DNA of 64,000 nucleotides, taken from the NCBI GenBank assembly GCA_036244855.1, contig BQKZ01000001.1:448982-512981 (forward strand), given 5' to 3'. Below, piece by piece: positions 1 to 12,945 of the stretch. Positions within the stretch are counted from its first letter, which is position 1; each line of letters starts with the position of its first letter. The notes under the pieces are model-generated. The model saw only the letters and a list, made by a program, of their open reading frames with translations. It was not told where the DNA came from and did not search any database. Both the position numbers and the translations under genes were made by a program. The DNA comes from Temnopleurus reevesii. Taxonomy: Eukaryota; Echinodermata; Echinoidea; Temnopleuroida; Temnopleuridae.

Positions 1-2880
1 GGATGATGAAGACTGGGAACCAACCAAGTGGAAGACTTGGTTATGTTAATTCATTTTTGGTCCAATGCTCACATTCATAAGAACCTGACAACTTTTCACG
101 GTGCTGGTGTTCTTCGTAGGAAACCAAGATAACTTACATGTAAGCAGACCATGTTATTCAAGGACACACAAAGGTTGCTAGGACTTTGTCGTCCCCTCAC
201 TCAAACAATGATGAAGCAGTGCAAGATTAACAGGGGGTAATGCTTGGAGAATGGAAGAGCATGATGCTCTGGTTTCCATGGCAACTTCTATGTGCTTGAA
301 AATGTGGGGGAAGATGTGATTGTGGAGCAGCTGTGATGAAGGCAAGCAATTTGTATGGCTCGAGGATATCGTCTTTTAATCATCAAATTATGTTATTATT
401 AAACAGAATCAATATCAACTTAAATAACATAATCAATTGTCAATTTAGATATTTTGTATAAACTAAAGTCTATAGAGGTGATGATTGACATCTTGCTAAC
501 ATATAATAATGTGAATAGGTATACAACAACATCAAGTACATCTGAGAGGTAATGAAAAAAGGCATCACCTGTGGGGCAAAATGGTTTTATATCTGAACTA
601 ATTGTTAAATCCAAGGAGCATGTTAATATCCCCAGTAAAGTCAAATCAAAGTAGAAGATTGCTTGATGAGGCATTCATTGAAAGAGGTTTTATTTTTTAT
701 TTTTCACACTTGTCATAGCTTTCTCAAGGTTTGAAATTCATCTATAGTAAATTATTCATTTATCAAATATATAATTTTGATGAACATTAATTAATCAATT
801 ACTGGGCCTTATTCTTTTCGTAAACATGATTTTCTGAGTGAAAGTAAAAGCCCCAAATACCAATGAATGAAGATAAAGTATAATGGTAAGATGAAATACA
901 AAAAACATGGCAAGCATTAAAGTTATCTTTATCATTTTGTCATAAACAGCAAAACAACAATCATTATACGCAATGATACAATATAAAGAGGGAAAAATAA
1001 ATGAATCCAAATGGGCTTAAGCATTTGATTTCTTATGCTTCTTAGCTCCATGAGAGACAAAAACAACTTAGTTTTGTGAAACTCAAGAGGGTCATTGTGA
1101 AATAAATGGTCTTTTGATTATTTTTTTGCTCCTTCCTGCCTAATTGATGAAAGAAGTCCTGATTCACACAGGGAACACAAAATGCAAGAGAAAAACAACA
1201 CTTGAGATGTTGCCAATGCCGTTAGAATGAACAAACAATAACTAATTAGTAGGGAAAATCAATCTTCTTTATTATAATTTAAAATTCTAAACCGACTTGA
1301 GTAAACGAACAGAGAAATAGAATTTTTAATGAAGATTTTAAGCCATCAGAAGACATCCCTTTACAAACAAACATCTTGACGGTGGTCTATGACGTCAATG
1401 GCGAGACTGCCATCGTCACGACAACAAGCCAGGCCCCTCCATCTTGAGTTGATCCTATGCTAGAAAGCATCCCAGGTTTGTGGGTTGATAAAGACTTCTA
1501 CTACGCAATAACCCTAGTGGGTATGAGACATTAGATATTGACTTGCAGCTTATGACGTACAATCCAATTGTATCCTTTGACAGACAGTGTCCGATTACAA
1601 AACCACTTTAATTGGCAATATGTCTCTTAGCTGCTGCTCTTGTAACCCCATAGCAAAGAACCTTTTCTCTATTGCATAAGAATCAATTTGATGTTGCAAT
1701 ATATAATCACATGGCTTATATAGACATTTTCACTAATCAATTTGGCTTTGAGACAGAATCTAGATTCAAGTTGTACAGAAAAATATAAAGATATACAAAA
1801 GAAACCTCATCAAACATGATTTAGTGATTCAGTCATTAAGAAAAGAAATGTTATATTTAAAATAGGTAAAGGCCACATAGTCCCTCTCAAAGAAGATAAT
1901 GCAGGAAATAAATTTTGTGAAAGAATTCCAATGATAGCAATACTATCATACATAAAACAGATGTGAAATTTGATTAAATCCAAAATTTTATAATTAACAT
2001 TGCATGCCAATAAGTCAAAGGACCAAATCTGTCATATAAATGTATAAATACAAAGTTAAAACATAAAAAAGGATAATATCTTCAAGCATGATTACAGATT
2101 CATATAGTTGATATGATATTACATTAAATTATTTGCACAGATTTTGTATGCATCTTCAAACCATCTTCAAACTATTCGATGGTGAGTGTGGTTGACGAAG
2201 CATCAAAACGACTGCATTGACTAGAAAATTGACAAAAGACTTTACATTTATTAAAGTCACCTACATTAGGACAAACACTACGAAATAATTATTCTAAGAT
2301 ATTATAACACAGAAAAATTACATTTTGATGTATTTATTTAAAATCTCAAAATAGAATCCAGAAAATGGTTTATTATATAAGTTGAAACTTATATTTTGTG
2401 CAATACACTGATAGATGAAAATGCTTAGAATGATTAATGCCTATAATAGCATAATAGTAATGTTTACATTTTTAAATGCCTTGTTAAGTCAATAGAGAAA
2501 GATATATATTGCATTTTCATGGATTGATATTGCACAAGAAAGAAACCACCCTTTCAGAAAAAGATATTGATTAATATTAACTATGTATATGGCTGGCAAA
2601 GACATAGAACTATGATGTTTGCACAGGAAGTTTGCCTGTCAGACATTTATTGACATTCATGCATAATAATTATGGAAGCCTTGGATAAAAATAGACCAGG
2701 GAGAAATTAAAACACAAGCAACCAAGCATAATAGTATGTAGGATGCCCCGCCAGAGTGCACGCAATCAAATAGTGGCGTCATGCGCTCGCCTTCACATAG
2801 ACCCACAACCAAACAACATGAGGCTCTTTGGTAATATTCAGCTTGTCTGCATTACATTAAACTCTGGCTGAACCACCCTG
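1..2880. other. AT-rich non-coding DNA, no gene seen
   Basis: I see no gene or recognisable repeat here. Open frames are short (under 90 codons), AT-driven and lack domains. A TGACGTCA palindrome (CRE/ATF-type core) lies at 1390-1397. A locally GC-richer patch with several CpGs at about 2740-2815 stands out from the background but has no identifiable product. The first 46 bases are open in frame 2 and then stop at 47-49, which is too short to call an exon. Confidence 0.6.
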
Positions 2881-2884
2881 CTCA

Positions 2885-2923
2885 GTGAGAGGGAGATAGA
2901 GAGAGAGAGACAGAGACAGAGAG
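2885..2923. repeat. GA-rich microsatellite
   Basis: Imperfect (GA)n with single-base interruptions. It opens a purine-rich stretch that continues discontinuously to about 3200, including a second GA patch near 3061-3083. Confidence 0.85.
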
Positions 2924-2945
2924 TAAAGGGCTGCCAGTGAATGGT

Positions 2946-2964
2946 ACACACACACACACACACA
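2946..2964. repeat. (AC)n microsatellite
   Basis: An uninterrupted AC dinucleotide run of 19 bases, 23 bases downstream of the GA-rich run. Confidence 0.9.
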
Positions 2965-3276
2965 GGGTAGAAAGCATCCACAATGACGATGCACATTTCC
3001 ACACACCCCTTCATTGGGGTTCACAGCAGTATGCTCTGTGTGTGTACTCTAAAGTAAAATGAGAGAGATAGAGAAAGAGAGGATTTGGTAGTAAACACAG
3101 CATTTGGCATTTGCAAGGGAAAGTAGGTGGGGGCATTCAGGGCGTGTTTGTGCGTAGGTGGATGCGCATTAGAGAAAAATGTGTAGGAGACGCAGTATGA
3201 GAGCGTGATGCGGTGAAAAGAAAATTAAAATGCTGTTGTTTTTGTGTTGGCGGATTGAGTGAAAAGATAAAATCTG

Positions 3277-3296
3277 CAGGCAGGCAGGCAGGCAGG
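3277..3296. repeat. (CAGG)5 tetranucleotide repeat
   Basis: Five perfect CAGG units followed by a G-rich stretch. It creates a spurious ACLPACLP-type peptide on the minus strand. Confidence 0.9.
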
Positions 3297-5657
3297 GGGT
3301 GGGTTGATTGAAAATATTTCCTGCTTGTAGCATGTGCAATTAAAGTGATGCCATCCATTTTTCATTTTAAAAATGCATCTGGAGCTAAGACAAGGGGCAA
3401 AGAAAGAGCTATGATAGAAGGCAAGCAAGAACTACTTAAGAAAATGCTGCCTCATATCTTGCTTCCGAATTGAGAAGGTATGAAACAGAGTTGGACCTTT
3501 AAAGGTTAAAATCAGTCTAAAATACATTTAGAGGCAACCGTCATACAATCTCCAATACAAATAAAGAAAAGAATATCAAAGTTGATAGTCAATCAAAGGG
3601 TACTTTAAATTTCACCTTCTGACATTAGCTGTACATGCACATAAGTCTCCTTTCTATCTAAAAAAATGTTATTCAGTTAACTTGTTAGTTGACCTATTAC
3701 TTGTGGATGCTAGAGTTCAATATTCTTACATCTACACGCCCAAAAGGTTCTCCATTAAATATATAATAGATATCCAACAATTAAAAATCATTGCAATGAA
3801 ATGGTACATGCATTTGATATGAATGCGTGACATTCCGTTGGTATGAAATCAAAATGGCACGTTCCAGATTTCTATACAAGCTAACAAGTCGATCTTAAAT
3901 ATCAGGGTTATTCATGACGTGATCTTTTGGAGACATTAGCGCATGCTGATGCAGAGTATGCATAATGACGTCAATTTCGATGCCCTATTTCGATCTAATC
4001 CCGCAATCAAATCTGCCATTTACACGTATCAATGGAGGGCTGGCCTCACATCATAAAGTGTTGATCGAATGCCAACATTGATCAAATCAAGGTAAAATGA
4101 TAATCAATTGCCTGTCAATCCATTAAACCAAGGTAATTAATTCTGATCGTTTCATAGCTAAATGTTATATATATATATTTCTAGATATTGAATTTGAACA
4201 CATTTCACTTTAAAGAAAACTTAATGCTTCATTATATTTCTATTGGAGATGGGACTGGCTGATGCGATAATGGGATCATAACTTGCATATTCAATACCTG
4301 ACACAAGTAATGTTCAAGAATATTTCTGACTCTATAACTATGCTTTTACTTATTTTACATAACTAAATACAATAAAGATTATTTTCAGTCTGTTAAATAG
4401 AATTAGTAAATTTGGAATCACATTGAATTGAAAATGTCTATAGTTTTAATAAGAGGATACTCAGCAATGCCATACATAAGGGTATTGTGATACCAAATAT
4501 AAGAGAAGTTGGCTTCCTCTTAATACTGAATTAAAATAAAGGATAACACAAAAACCAGTTAAAAATCCATGGAAATGCAAAGAGAAAGTGAATCAAAGGA
4601 TGTACGAGTCAGGAATATTATTAAAATGCAATATACATCATAAAAGGATTACAAACGTGTAAAAGTGGAAGAGAAATAAACACAATGAAATATGTTGGTA
4701 GATCACATGAGAAAATCATCTAAAAGGAAATGCAGGACAAGAAAAAGAAAAGAGATGTGGTGATAAATTGAAAGAAAACAAGGAAGAGCAATAATAATAG
4801 ATAAAGAGAAAATATAGAGGAGAGATAGAAAAGGGGGAGGGAGGAGACGAAGAGACAGAGAAAAAAAATCAAACAGTCCCAAACAATCCATTCCTAATCT
4901 ATTATATATTACTGCAAAGTTTTACTCAAACTTCCATGAAACAGCAATGGATGTCACCAAATAGAACCACTTGTAAAAGTGCAAAGACTTTCTTATCTAC
5001 AATGGTAAGAACATTCAGAGAAAAAATACCCCCTACTCCAGAGATGAATGCATCTAAAATGTCATGTTCATATCAATTATCTTCAGCATTGCATTATTGA
5101 AAAATTAATGCAAATATAGAATGGGTGGCTCTTTTTGGGGCCTTGGAAACTAGAAGGGAGCAAGTCTAGTCTGTGAGGAACCAAGGTTCTTCCTAGCGTC
5201 ACAAAATATTGCCATGGTCATCTAACTGATTGAATTTTGATGAGTATAGTACAAAGAGAAAAGCCATTCATTCATTCATATTCTGCTGAAACAAATTGAA
5301 TTATTCATCCTTCATGGAAGTATGATTTGGCTTCATAGTAGAAACTATTATAGGATGACCTACATATCAATTAGCATTCAAGGGCAATTAATATATATGA
5401 TTGATTGGATGTAAGCTATCAAGGGTTTTTCACTCGGGGCCACGTTTCTCCCTCACCATTTTCATCTCTTTGTATACCTCTTGCTGAATTTCATTTTTCA
5501 TGTATATCTATAAATATTGATTGGCTTATTTACATTATTTATTTCATACATCAATAACCCACCCCCTTAAAATCTCTAAAAAGGGAAAATGCTGCAATAA
5601 ACCTACAATCATCGTTACAAAAAGGAATTTGGAGAGCGGCATGAAAATTTCAATTAA
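3297..5657. other. AT-rich non-coding DNA, no gene seen
   Basis: No gene is supported. About 3900-4080 is less AT-rich than its surroundings. It holds a TGACGTCA palindrome at 3966-3973 and several CpGs, which would suit a regulatory patch but proves nothing. Purine-rich DNA at 4735-4870 gives a leucine/serine-rich minus-strand frame that I treat as composition only. A short CATT tetranucleotide run lies near 5263-5278. Confidence 0.55.
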
Positions 5658-5828
5658 TTAGATAAGATTTTATTACACTCAGAGGTATGATTTTCTTCAA
5701 AGACACAAATGATTTTGTCAAATACACAAATGATTTTGTCAAATAATATGAAAACTTTGATACTGACCGATAAACAAGAAAAGTGCTTCAGAATTCAGAA
5801 TCTCGTAACTGAGTCTTCCATGATATAA
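5658..5828 (+). repeat. Left copy of 171-bp direct repeat across N6090
   Basis: This segment recurs at 6091-6261 with five mismatches by hand alignment. It contains a perfect 21-bp tandem doublet (5703-5723 and 5724-5744), also present in the right copy. The right copy begins directly after the N, so the pair is best read as the overlapping ends of two contigs, probably two haplotypes. Confidence 0.85.
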
Positions 5829-6089
5829 CTAGATGAATCCTCGACCGTGCACGGTCGAAATTTATGCCTCCGCCATCACGCAATCAGAAAGATATATACG
5901 GCTTGTTCCATGCCATCAGAAATCAAAAACATTTTACAAATGTTGGGCACTGCCACCTTTGACCCCACAAACCCAAAATCTCATAAGTTCTTCCTCACAT
6001 GCTTATACCTAATTGAGCTACACACTGTAAGTTTGAAAGAAATTGGTTCAATTTATCTGTTATAAGTGAGCTATATCGGCTGACTTTGT
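5829..6089 (+). mobile_element. Unmatched contig-end tail, probable end of a dispersed repeat
   Basis: These 261 bases are present after the left copy of the 171-bp repeat and absent after the right copy. They start close to an 18-bp perfect palindrome (5841-5858, centre CGTGCACG). The stretch near 5955-6060 has the feel of dispersed repeats common in marine invertebrates, but I cannot name a family. Its 72-codon open frame has no recognisable domain. It may be a polymorphic insertion or a misassembled repeat end. Confidence 0.4.
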
Positions 6090-6090
6090 N
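6090..6090. other. Single-N contig join
   Basis: One N between an unmatched tail and a second copy of sequence already seen 433 bases upstream. It probably stands for a gap of unknown or negative size. Confidence 0.8.
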
Positions 6091-6261
6091 TTAGATAAGA
6101 TTTTATTACACTCAGAGGTATGATTTTCTTCAAAGACACAAATGATTTTGTCAAATACACAAATGATTTTGTCAAATAATATGAAAACTTTGATACAGAC
6201 CGATAATCAAGAAAAGTGCTTCAGAATTTAGAATCTCGTAACGGAGTCTTCCATAATATAA
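6091..6261 (+). repeat. Right copy of 171-bp direct repeat across N6090
   Basis: Matches 5658-5828 at a constant offset of 433 with no indels, including the 21-bp doublet. Homology stops at 6261, exactly where the left copy turns into its unmatched tail. Confidence 0.85.
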
Positions 6262-6428
6262 AAGATTAAGAAATGGTGCTTTCACTTTGTAGCGACTTCA
6301 GTGCAAACATGTAACGTTTTGGGTAAATCATGCAGAGATGTGATACACTCTCTGCCATATTTTGTATAATGAATGATGAAGACAGCTGATAGTGAATGAA
6401 AATAGAGGGAGTAATACATGAAATGAAT

Positions 6429-6430
<2 letters not shown>

Positions 6431-6469
<39 letters not shown>

Positions 6470-6480
6470 GAGAGAGATAG
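6431..6480. repeat. (GA)n microsatellite
   Basis: A nearly pure GA run of about 28 bases followed by interrupted GA. On the minus strand it produces serine/leucine repeat peptides in two frames, which are not genes. Confidence 0.9.
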
Positions 6481-9400
6481 AAATTCAGAGGGAAGAAACA
6501 GAAGAGAATGACCAAGACACACAGAATAATGGGATGTAAAAGTTGTGAAATGGATTGCTGAGTGGTGGAAAGACAACAACATGTTAATGATTTAAAAAGT
6601 TGTCTTGGAGTATTCCAAAACTCAGATGAAAACAGACTTGCAAAGGGTTAGATAGAGTGGTAAACACCGGAGAGAAGTAACTCATTAACTAAATGATGAT
6701 GAGTGAAAGGCAATTAGAGATCTATACAGTCTTCCAGACTCCATTTTGGAGTATCCCTGTAGACAGTAGGGAAGATGTAGGTCGTTCATCATATGAGGTC
6801 ATCTTGGCTTCTTCAATTGTTTATCTCTTGATACTATTTATAGCGTCAGAGTGGTCTATTCATAACTCCCGAGGTAATCAAATGCATATTTTCTCATATC
6901 TCACTCAAATATGCCTGTTTGGGATTTTTTTTTAAGAGTCTGTCATATCGGCATCATAATCATGAGCTATTTTCACCACACCCAACATCAATAAATCCAT
7001 AACCGTAAATAAGATAACAATCAATTTCTTTTCAATTTTCCCAATAGTCAGCATTATCAGATTGTGAATTCACAACAGGGACACCCAGGAGACTCTTTAT
7101 TTCAACTACTATGAACCACAAGATATTAATACTATCTTCAAAGGATATAGTAAAACAAAACAAGGATACTTCCAGAGGGAATCTTTTAGCAAAAACTGGT
7201 TTGGGTTGAGAGTCCTCCGGACACAAGAGAATTGTGAGAATTAAGCCTAGAACACCACAAACTGCGTATTCTCAATTGTCAATATTGGCTGCAGTCAATG
7301 ACAAAACTAGAACAAGAAGTAGGGCACAGAATTAAAGGGTTCAAGACACAGTTTTCATTTGTGAATGATCTGATTGTGGTCAGTCGTAATATTACCAACG
7401 TTGTTTCATCTTTTGAGGCTACTCACCACGCGGGCGGACGCTTTGTGGTATGCTGTTATTTAAGATTGGCAGGGATGTTACATGCAATAACGACAAATAC
7501 GTTGAATAGAGGGAGTAGGAACAGATAAATACTAGTAGAAAGATGGAAAAGAGAAAGAGAGTAAGTGCCCCCCACAATATACTTATTATGTACATACCAG
7601 TACTATGTCATGATTAAGATGTTATATTGCATCTGTGTTTATATGCTTTTTATGCTAACTTCACATCATTCATCTTGTAAATATCTATGTTAAATGCTAA
7701 TGTAAACTAATGTTTTTATGCTAGCCTCATTATATTTCATCATGTAAATTTATATGTTGTATTGTATCATGTTTTTTTATCTCATACCCCGAAAATCAAT
7801 GAAATTGACTCAACTCAACTAACTGAGAAAAAAAGATGATGATCCAATAAGTGCAGAAGGGATTTTAGATAATATGAGTTAGAAAGAAAGAATCTGAGTA
7901 ATAACCATAAAGAAAGGAAAGGGGGCGGGTGTAGACCATGAAAATGTGTGCATGGTTGGTGATCTAGGATTACCAATCAGAGAATTGTGTCAAGTTATTG
8001 CAGGTCTTCACTCACAGAGAAAGCATTTATTATAGACTTGGTCAGTGATGTAATTTTATCTCATTCAATTAATATAAAGAACGCCCACTACCATGTTGAA
8101 TATTTGTCGATTACATTCAGGCGTATTATAATTCAATCAAATTCAATCCAGTTGGTATTGATTGAATGAACGTTTTTGGGGCTGTTTCGTTTTCAAAATA
8201 TATTCTTTAAGTAATAAAAGTACTGTATGTCCATATAGCAAAAAAATCAGACACATAAATATAATTTCAATATCAATACTATTACAATAATTATTATAAT
8301 TATATACATATCCTTGATATATTTGAGGGTTATTCTATAAACATTATTTTACTTCATTGTACAACATCCACAAAAACACAAAAACATAAACACTAGTAGT
8401 TCTTATCGAAGAATACATGAAGGCACACATACAAGAAAAAAATAGAACTAATTTCAATATACAATTTCTCTGGAATTCTTCAATGTGGAGCAAACAACTG
8501 ATACTCCATCTTGTTATGACACATGATGCGAGCTTAAGATGGTTATTAATAGTATACCAAGTTCATGTACTAAACAGTTGTAAACAGGATGTTTTTGACA
8601 ATGATGAGTGCTGGAAAAACAAAAAGCTTGTTAATATGTATTCCCATCTTAACAAGGAAAAAGACTTTCATCTCTACAACGATAAGAAAATACAGAAAAA
8701 TGTGTAATATGTGCATAAAGTTGTAAGCTTATATTCCCCTCCCTAAGTATAAATATTTCGGCCATTTCGGCCAGGAGGGTATTTAAAATTTATGCATGAC
8801 AAACATTGAACATATTTTGATAAATCAAAAGATGTAATCAATTATATTTCTGGTAGAAACTCGAGATGAAATGAATCTATTGACAACAGGATTTAATTCA
8901 GGCATTAACAAGTATACAAACAAAGTAACATAACAAATGAACAATGTATATTTCAAAATCAAAAGTATAATATATTGAAAAATGTTCATAATAGCGACAC
9001 TAACAGTCAAAATAAAGGTAATAAGAGAAGCTCAAGTTATTTCATCAAGAACATTTTTTGATGAGATTCATATTGGTGAGGAGCCACCTTTGATAATGGA
9101 GAAGCAAGTCTTCTACTTCTCTTGCTTTCAATTTATGACAAGCAACTCTGTGGTCTACATTACTTGTAAAATGCACCAGCGATATCAATATTTGGTACAC
9201 TTCTAACCAACAAAACATGTCAGCTATTAAGTATGTCGCTCGCAGTCGGGTTCAACTGATTGAACATGACATTATATTTGACCTTCATTCTACGTGAGAG
9301 TAATGATTTTAATGGATAATTAGGAAAGTCTGATAAAGGAACATGCAAATAATTAATGAGAGTGAAGAGATGAGAGAAAACCAAGGGAGTGAGAACGTGA

Positions 9401-9560
9401 GAGATACAAAGAAAAGAAAGTAATTCATACAAATACATAGAAATTCAACGGAAGAGATGGTGCTTATCAAATAAGTGTACCATTCATGGGATTCTAAAAT
9501 ACCATATTTTCAGGAAAATAAAAAGTCAAATGAAAATTAATAAATAAATTTATATTAGCA
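6481..9560. other. AT-rich non-coding DNA, no gene seen
   Basis: No supported gene. Frames of 60-96 codons (for example 8417-8707 on the plus strand) lack recognisable motifs and have AT-rich codon content like their surroundings. A short tandem of TTCGGCCA-like words lies near 8757-8773. The possible LINE end at 7560-7825 is listed separately. Confidence 0.55.
7560..7825 (+). mobile_element. Possible LINE 3' end with degenerate 66-bp tandem
   Basis: Two diverged units about 66 bp apart share TTTTTATGCTA at 7647 and 7713, followed by similar CAT-GTAAAT-ATGTT words. The segment then ends in an AATGAAATTGACTCAACTCA-like tail. Short tandem AATTGA/TCAAC tails are typical of CR1/L2-type LINE 3' ends, but no reverse transcriptase frame is present. 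Family assignment is inference. Confidence 0.3.
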
Positions 9561-9744
9561 TAAATTGCATCACAGGTATATTTTTGGACTATTTTTGAAT
9601 AACTTCAACATCCTATCTGAAATAATTTGTTTTAGTCGTAGGTTAATCATTACTGCTATCCTTTGTCCATGATTATAAGAGAGTACATAGAGAGAGAGAA
9701 AAACAGTGATAGAAAGAGGGGCTATAAACTTGAAATAAGCCTTT

Positions 9745-10700
9745 TCTGTCACAAAGAAATAGGCTCCTCCTCTTCTTATAAGGATGTGATGAAGGACAAG
9801 AGATGGAAGACAGAGTCGAGGCCGTACTATGGAGTGGAGATGTCTTAGAAAGGGGTCACTTGACCATAGGGTCATGAGGGGGGAGACGGTCCAGCAGAGG
9901 ATTATGGTAGTATGTGGATAGAGTTGGTAAAAGAGAGAGCAAAAAGAAAGAGAGAAAAAGAAAGATAGAGTGACAGAGAGAGAGAGAGAGAGAGAGCAAA
10001 AGAGAAAGAGAGGATTGAAGAGAGAAAGAAAGGGGAAGCAGGAGGTGGGAGAAAGTGATATGAAATAAGATAGATTTGGCAGAAGGATGTCACTTGACTA
10101 AGGGGTCACAAGAAGTCCAGCTTAGCATAATGGTAGTAGGATGATAGATGGAGACAGTGATAGAGAGGAGACAAAGAAGAAGGTATACAGAGAGAGGGAG
10201 AGAGAGAGAAAGAGAGAGAAAGGGTATTTGCACTTGAAATTCTGTCACAAAGAAATAGGCTCCTCTTCTGATAAGGATGCGTTGAAGGAAAAGAGATGGA
10301 AGACAGAGTCGAGGCTGTACTATGGAGTGGAGATGTGTCAGAAGGAGGTCACGTGACCATAGGGTCATGAGGGGGAGACGGTCCAGGCAAAGATTATGGT
10401 AGTATGTGGATAGAGACGGTGAGAGAAAAAAAAAGAGAGGAAGAGAAAGATAGAGACGGAGAGAGAAAGAAGGAAAAAAATTGGGGGGGGGTGAGGTGGG
10501 AGAAAGCAAATTGGAAGAAGAGAGATTAGAGACAAAATTACGACTATACTATTGAGGGGAGGTGTGTAATAAGGAGGTCACATGACCAAGGGGTCACAAG
10601 GAGGAAGATGGTCCAGGTGATGATAATGGTAGAAGAATGATAGATGAAGACAGAGAGAGACAGTGAGAAAGAGAGAGTGTGGAAGAAATAAAAACAGGGT
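9745..10700 (+). repeat. Degenerate GA-rich tandem array, about four units of 230-260 bp
   Basis: An anchor of the form GTCACNTGAC followed by A(T/A)(A/G)GGGTCA starts at 9855, 10089, 10348 and 10577, giving spacings of 234, 259 and 229 bp. Each anchor is followed by a GTCCAG word, an ATNATGGTAG word and a GA-rich stretch. Units 1 and 3 resemble each other more closely: both carry a CACAAAGAAATAGGCTCCTC block upstream (9749 and 10248). Units 2 and 4 share GGGGTCACAAG. This suggests an older two-unit, roughly 490-bp higher-order period. Long minus-strand frames here are translated GA repeat. Confidence 0.75.
9976..9996. repeat. (GA)n microsatellite inside the tandem array
   Basis: A pure GA run between array units 1 and 2. 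Similar but less pure runs sit at about 10190-10222 and 10640-10675. Confidence 0.85.
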
Positions 10701-12057
10701 ATGGTAGGGGATAGCGTGAGAGAGTAGGGTGAAAAAAAAGAGAAGTGAAAGGCATATTATCATCTTTTTCACAAAGAGACGGAAGAACAGGGTACATCTG
10801 CATGAAGACAAAGAAGTCCCTACATTGCAACAAATCAACTGGTATCCTATTGAAATGCATTTTTATTCTGTCAAGGATGTGTATTGTTCACTGAAAATGA
10901 ATGACATGTATTTGAGACAGCAGTCTCCTAATTCAGCTACGGCAACTTTGTGAGAACCGGTGGAATGATGAGATGACAATAATGACAGTATTAATAGGGA
11001 TATTCATAGGCAAAAAGGGGGAGAGATAAATAAGGAGAGTTAAAACCAGACAAATAAGGTGAGTGAGAAAGAAAGAAAGTGAGAAAGTCAGGAGATAAAG
11101 AAGAACAATAGAGAAAATAAAGATACATGCAAAAAGAAAGAGACAGTGGTATTGAGAAAGGAGACATAACGAGGAAGGGGTGACAGTGATGACGTGTCAT
11201 TGAGTATGTGTTAGATGCAATCATGCATCCTCCAAGACATTCATAATGGATGAAGTAGGATGCCTCATAAGGAAAGAATTCACAGATGTGGGCTGACCAC
11301 TAGGAAAGGGAAGGATAAAAAGCCTTCTCAGGCTTCTAATGAGATTGAAATGGTCAGAATTTATGGCATGTCTTCCCATCAATCACGAAGTGAGATAATG
11401 AGACATTTTAACATCCACTCAAGCTCATCACAATCATAGAGCACAAATAAATCAATGTAATGAGTGCATACTTGGTGAAATGACAATTCATTTTTTGGTC
11501 AAAGATTGTAGACATACAAAGCATGAAATCAAATTCAAAATATAAACTTGTTTGTTTCAATATAGGCCAACAACAATACAAAAGAAAGGTGAAGATTATT
11601 TTTCTTTTGATGCTCTTAATTACTGTAATTCAATTAAAAGTTGTTTTATTGATATTCATATTGTGGAAACATATGGTCAATTGATGTAAGTTACGAGGTT
11701 AGCCAAATATACAATGTAATGGTAAAGTCAAGATAGAAAAAACACAATTGGACTATGAAACCAATTTGAGTATCAGTCAAGTAAGGAGGATACAAGTAAT
11801 AACAGCAGAAATTTGAGATCAATGGATCAGTTATACGGTAAATCTCAGAAATAAGTTTGATGTGGTAGGACAGATTTGAGCAAATACATAAATACGGTCG
11901 ATGTGATCTGAATGAGATATGAACCTCTTGGCCAAAAATTCATGAATGATGCAAAACATACCAAGAGGGCTCAGCTACATGGTACACAAGGAGAGTGGAC
12001 GTAATAGAAAAGGATGTTAATAAGAGGAAGAGAGAAGGGTAGATGGATACAGTCTAA
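10701..12057. other. AT- and purine-rich non-coding DNA, no gene seen
   Basis: A purine-biased plus strand continues to about 11170, then ordinary AT-rich sequence. There is no recognisable gene or RNA. Weak relics of the array's GGTCAC-type words occur near 11175-11200. Confidence 0.5.
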
Positions 12058-12233
12058 AGGGGTGTTGTTCAGAAGTTGCAATTAATCACAAGTTGCAGTT
12101 GATCGGAATAGGCCAATCAAAAGCACTGTTTTATGCGCGTCTGGTTAAATGCGAGATTCATGCGCGAATGGAAATGAAAGTTACAAGTTGCAAAGTTGCA
12201 ATTGATTTGCAGTTGATTTTGAGCAATACCCCA
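12058..12233. mobile_element. MITE, PIF/Harbinger-like, TAA target duplication
   Basis: The segment begins AGGGGTGTTGTTCAG and ends with the near inverse of that. The reverse complement of the right end reads TGGGGTATTGCTCAA, about 12 of 15 matching. TAA flanks both ends (12055-12057 and 12234-12236), as expected for PIF/Harbinger-type insertions, which duplicate a TWA triplet. Subterminal GTTGCAATT/AATTGCAAC words recur in inverted form. It is 176 bp long with no coding capacity, so it is non-autonomous. Related elements appear at 31164-31327 and 34435-34598. Confidence 0.6.
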
Positions 12234-12945
12234 TAAGAAAGACTGAGAGGGAGAGAGGGATACAGAGAGAGAAAGAGAGAAAGAGAGATAGAGCAGATGG
12301 CTGTTGTGTATTGGAGAAGGATGAATGAGTGTGTAAAATTACATACACTATAAGACAGAGAAAAGAACACTATAAGACAGAGAAAAGAAAATTATCAGAA
12401 GTGAAAAAAGTCAAATAAAAGAAGGCTCCATGACTAAAAAAAAGAAGCACATTTCACAACCCTGGAAGGAATAAGCATCTCTGGGCAGAACCTAAAAGAC
12501 CTCCCAGTCGATATGAATAACTTAATAAATACCAGGAATATTCGAACAGTGTTGGATGATGGCACTGTCGAAGGCAAAGAAAGTTCAAATTGTCAGATTG
12601 TTAAATGGAGAGAAGAAGAAGATGGAGGCTGGAGGCGATTCGAGAAAGTAGGTTATTCAATCAAGAGGTCGTGACAGACCATCATTGTGAATGGGCAGTG
12701 TGTATCAGATGTGTGAGCATCTGAGACAAATTGAGAGAGAAAAGGATGGGAGATGAAGACACAGATGGCAGGAAATAGAATGAGTGATGGATACAAAATA
12801 CATGTACCATGAGATGGAGAGAAACTACATGCCATTGGAGAAATGGATGGAGAGAGAGAGAGAGAGAGAAGGATGGGGAGATAGAGAGAGGGACAGTGAG
12901 ATAAAGAGAGAGAGAGAAAAAAGAAGGGGGGGGGGGAGAACAAAG
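12234..12945. other. Purine-rich non-coding DNA with GA and poly-G runs
   Basis: Contains imperfect GA at 12240-12295, a pure GA run at about 12850-12869 and an 11-base G run at 12926-12936. A 17-18-base word is directly doubled near 12349-12386 (ACACTATAAGACAGAGA twice). No gene is supported. Confidence 0.65.

Noticed and set aside
2..49. Open frame at the left edge (DDEDWEPTKWKTWLC then stop) as the end of an exon
   Set aside because: Only 15 codons, no upstream context and no splice evidence.
10090..10509. 139-codon minus-strand frame as a gene
   Set aside because: It is the GA-rich tandem array translated; serine/leucine repeats with no domain.
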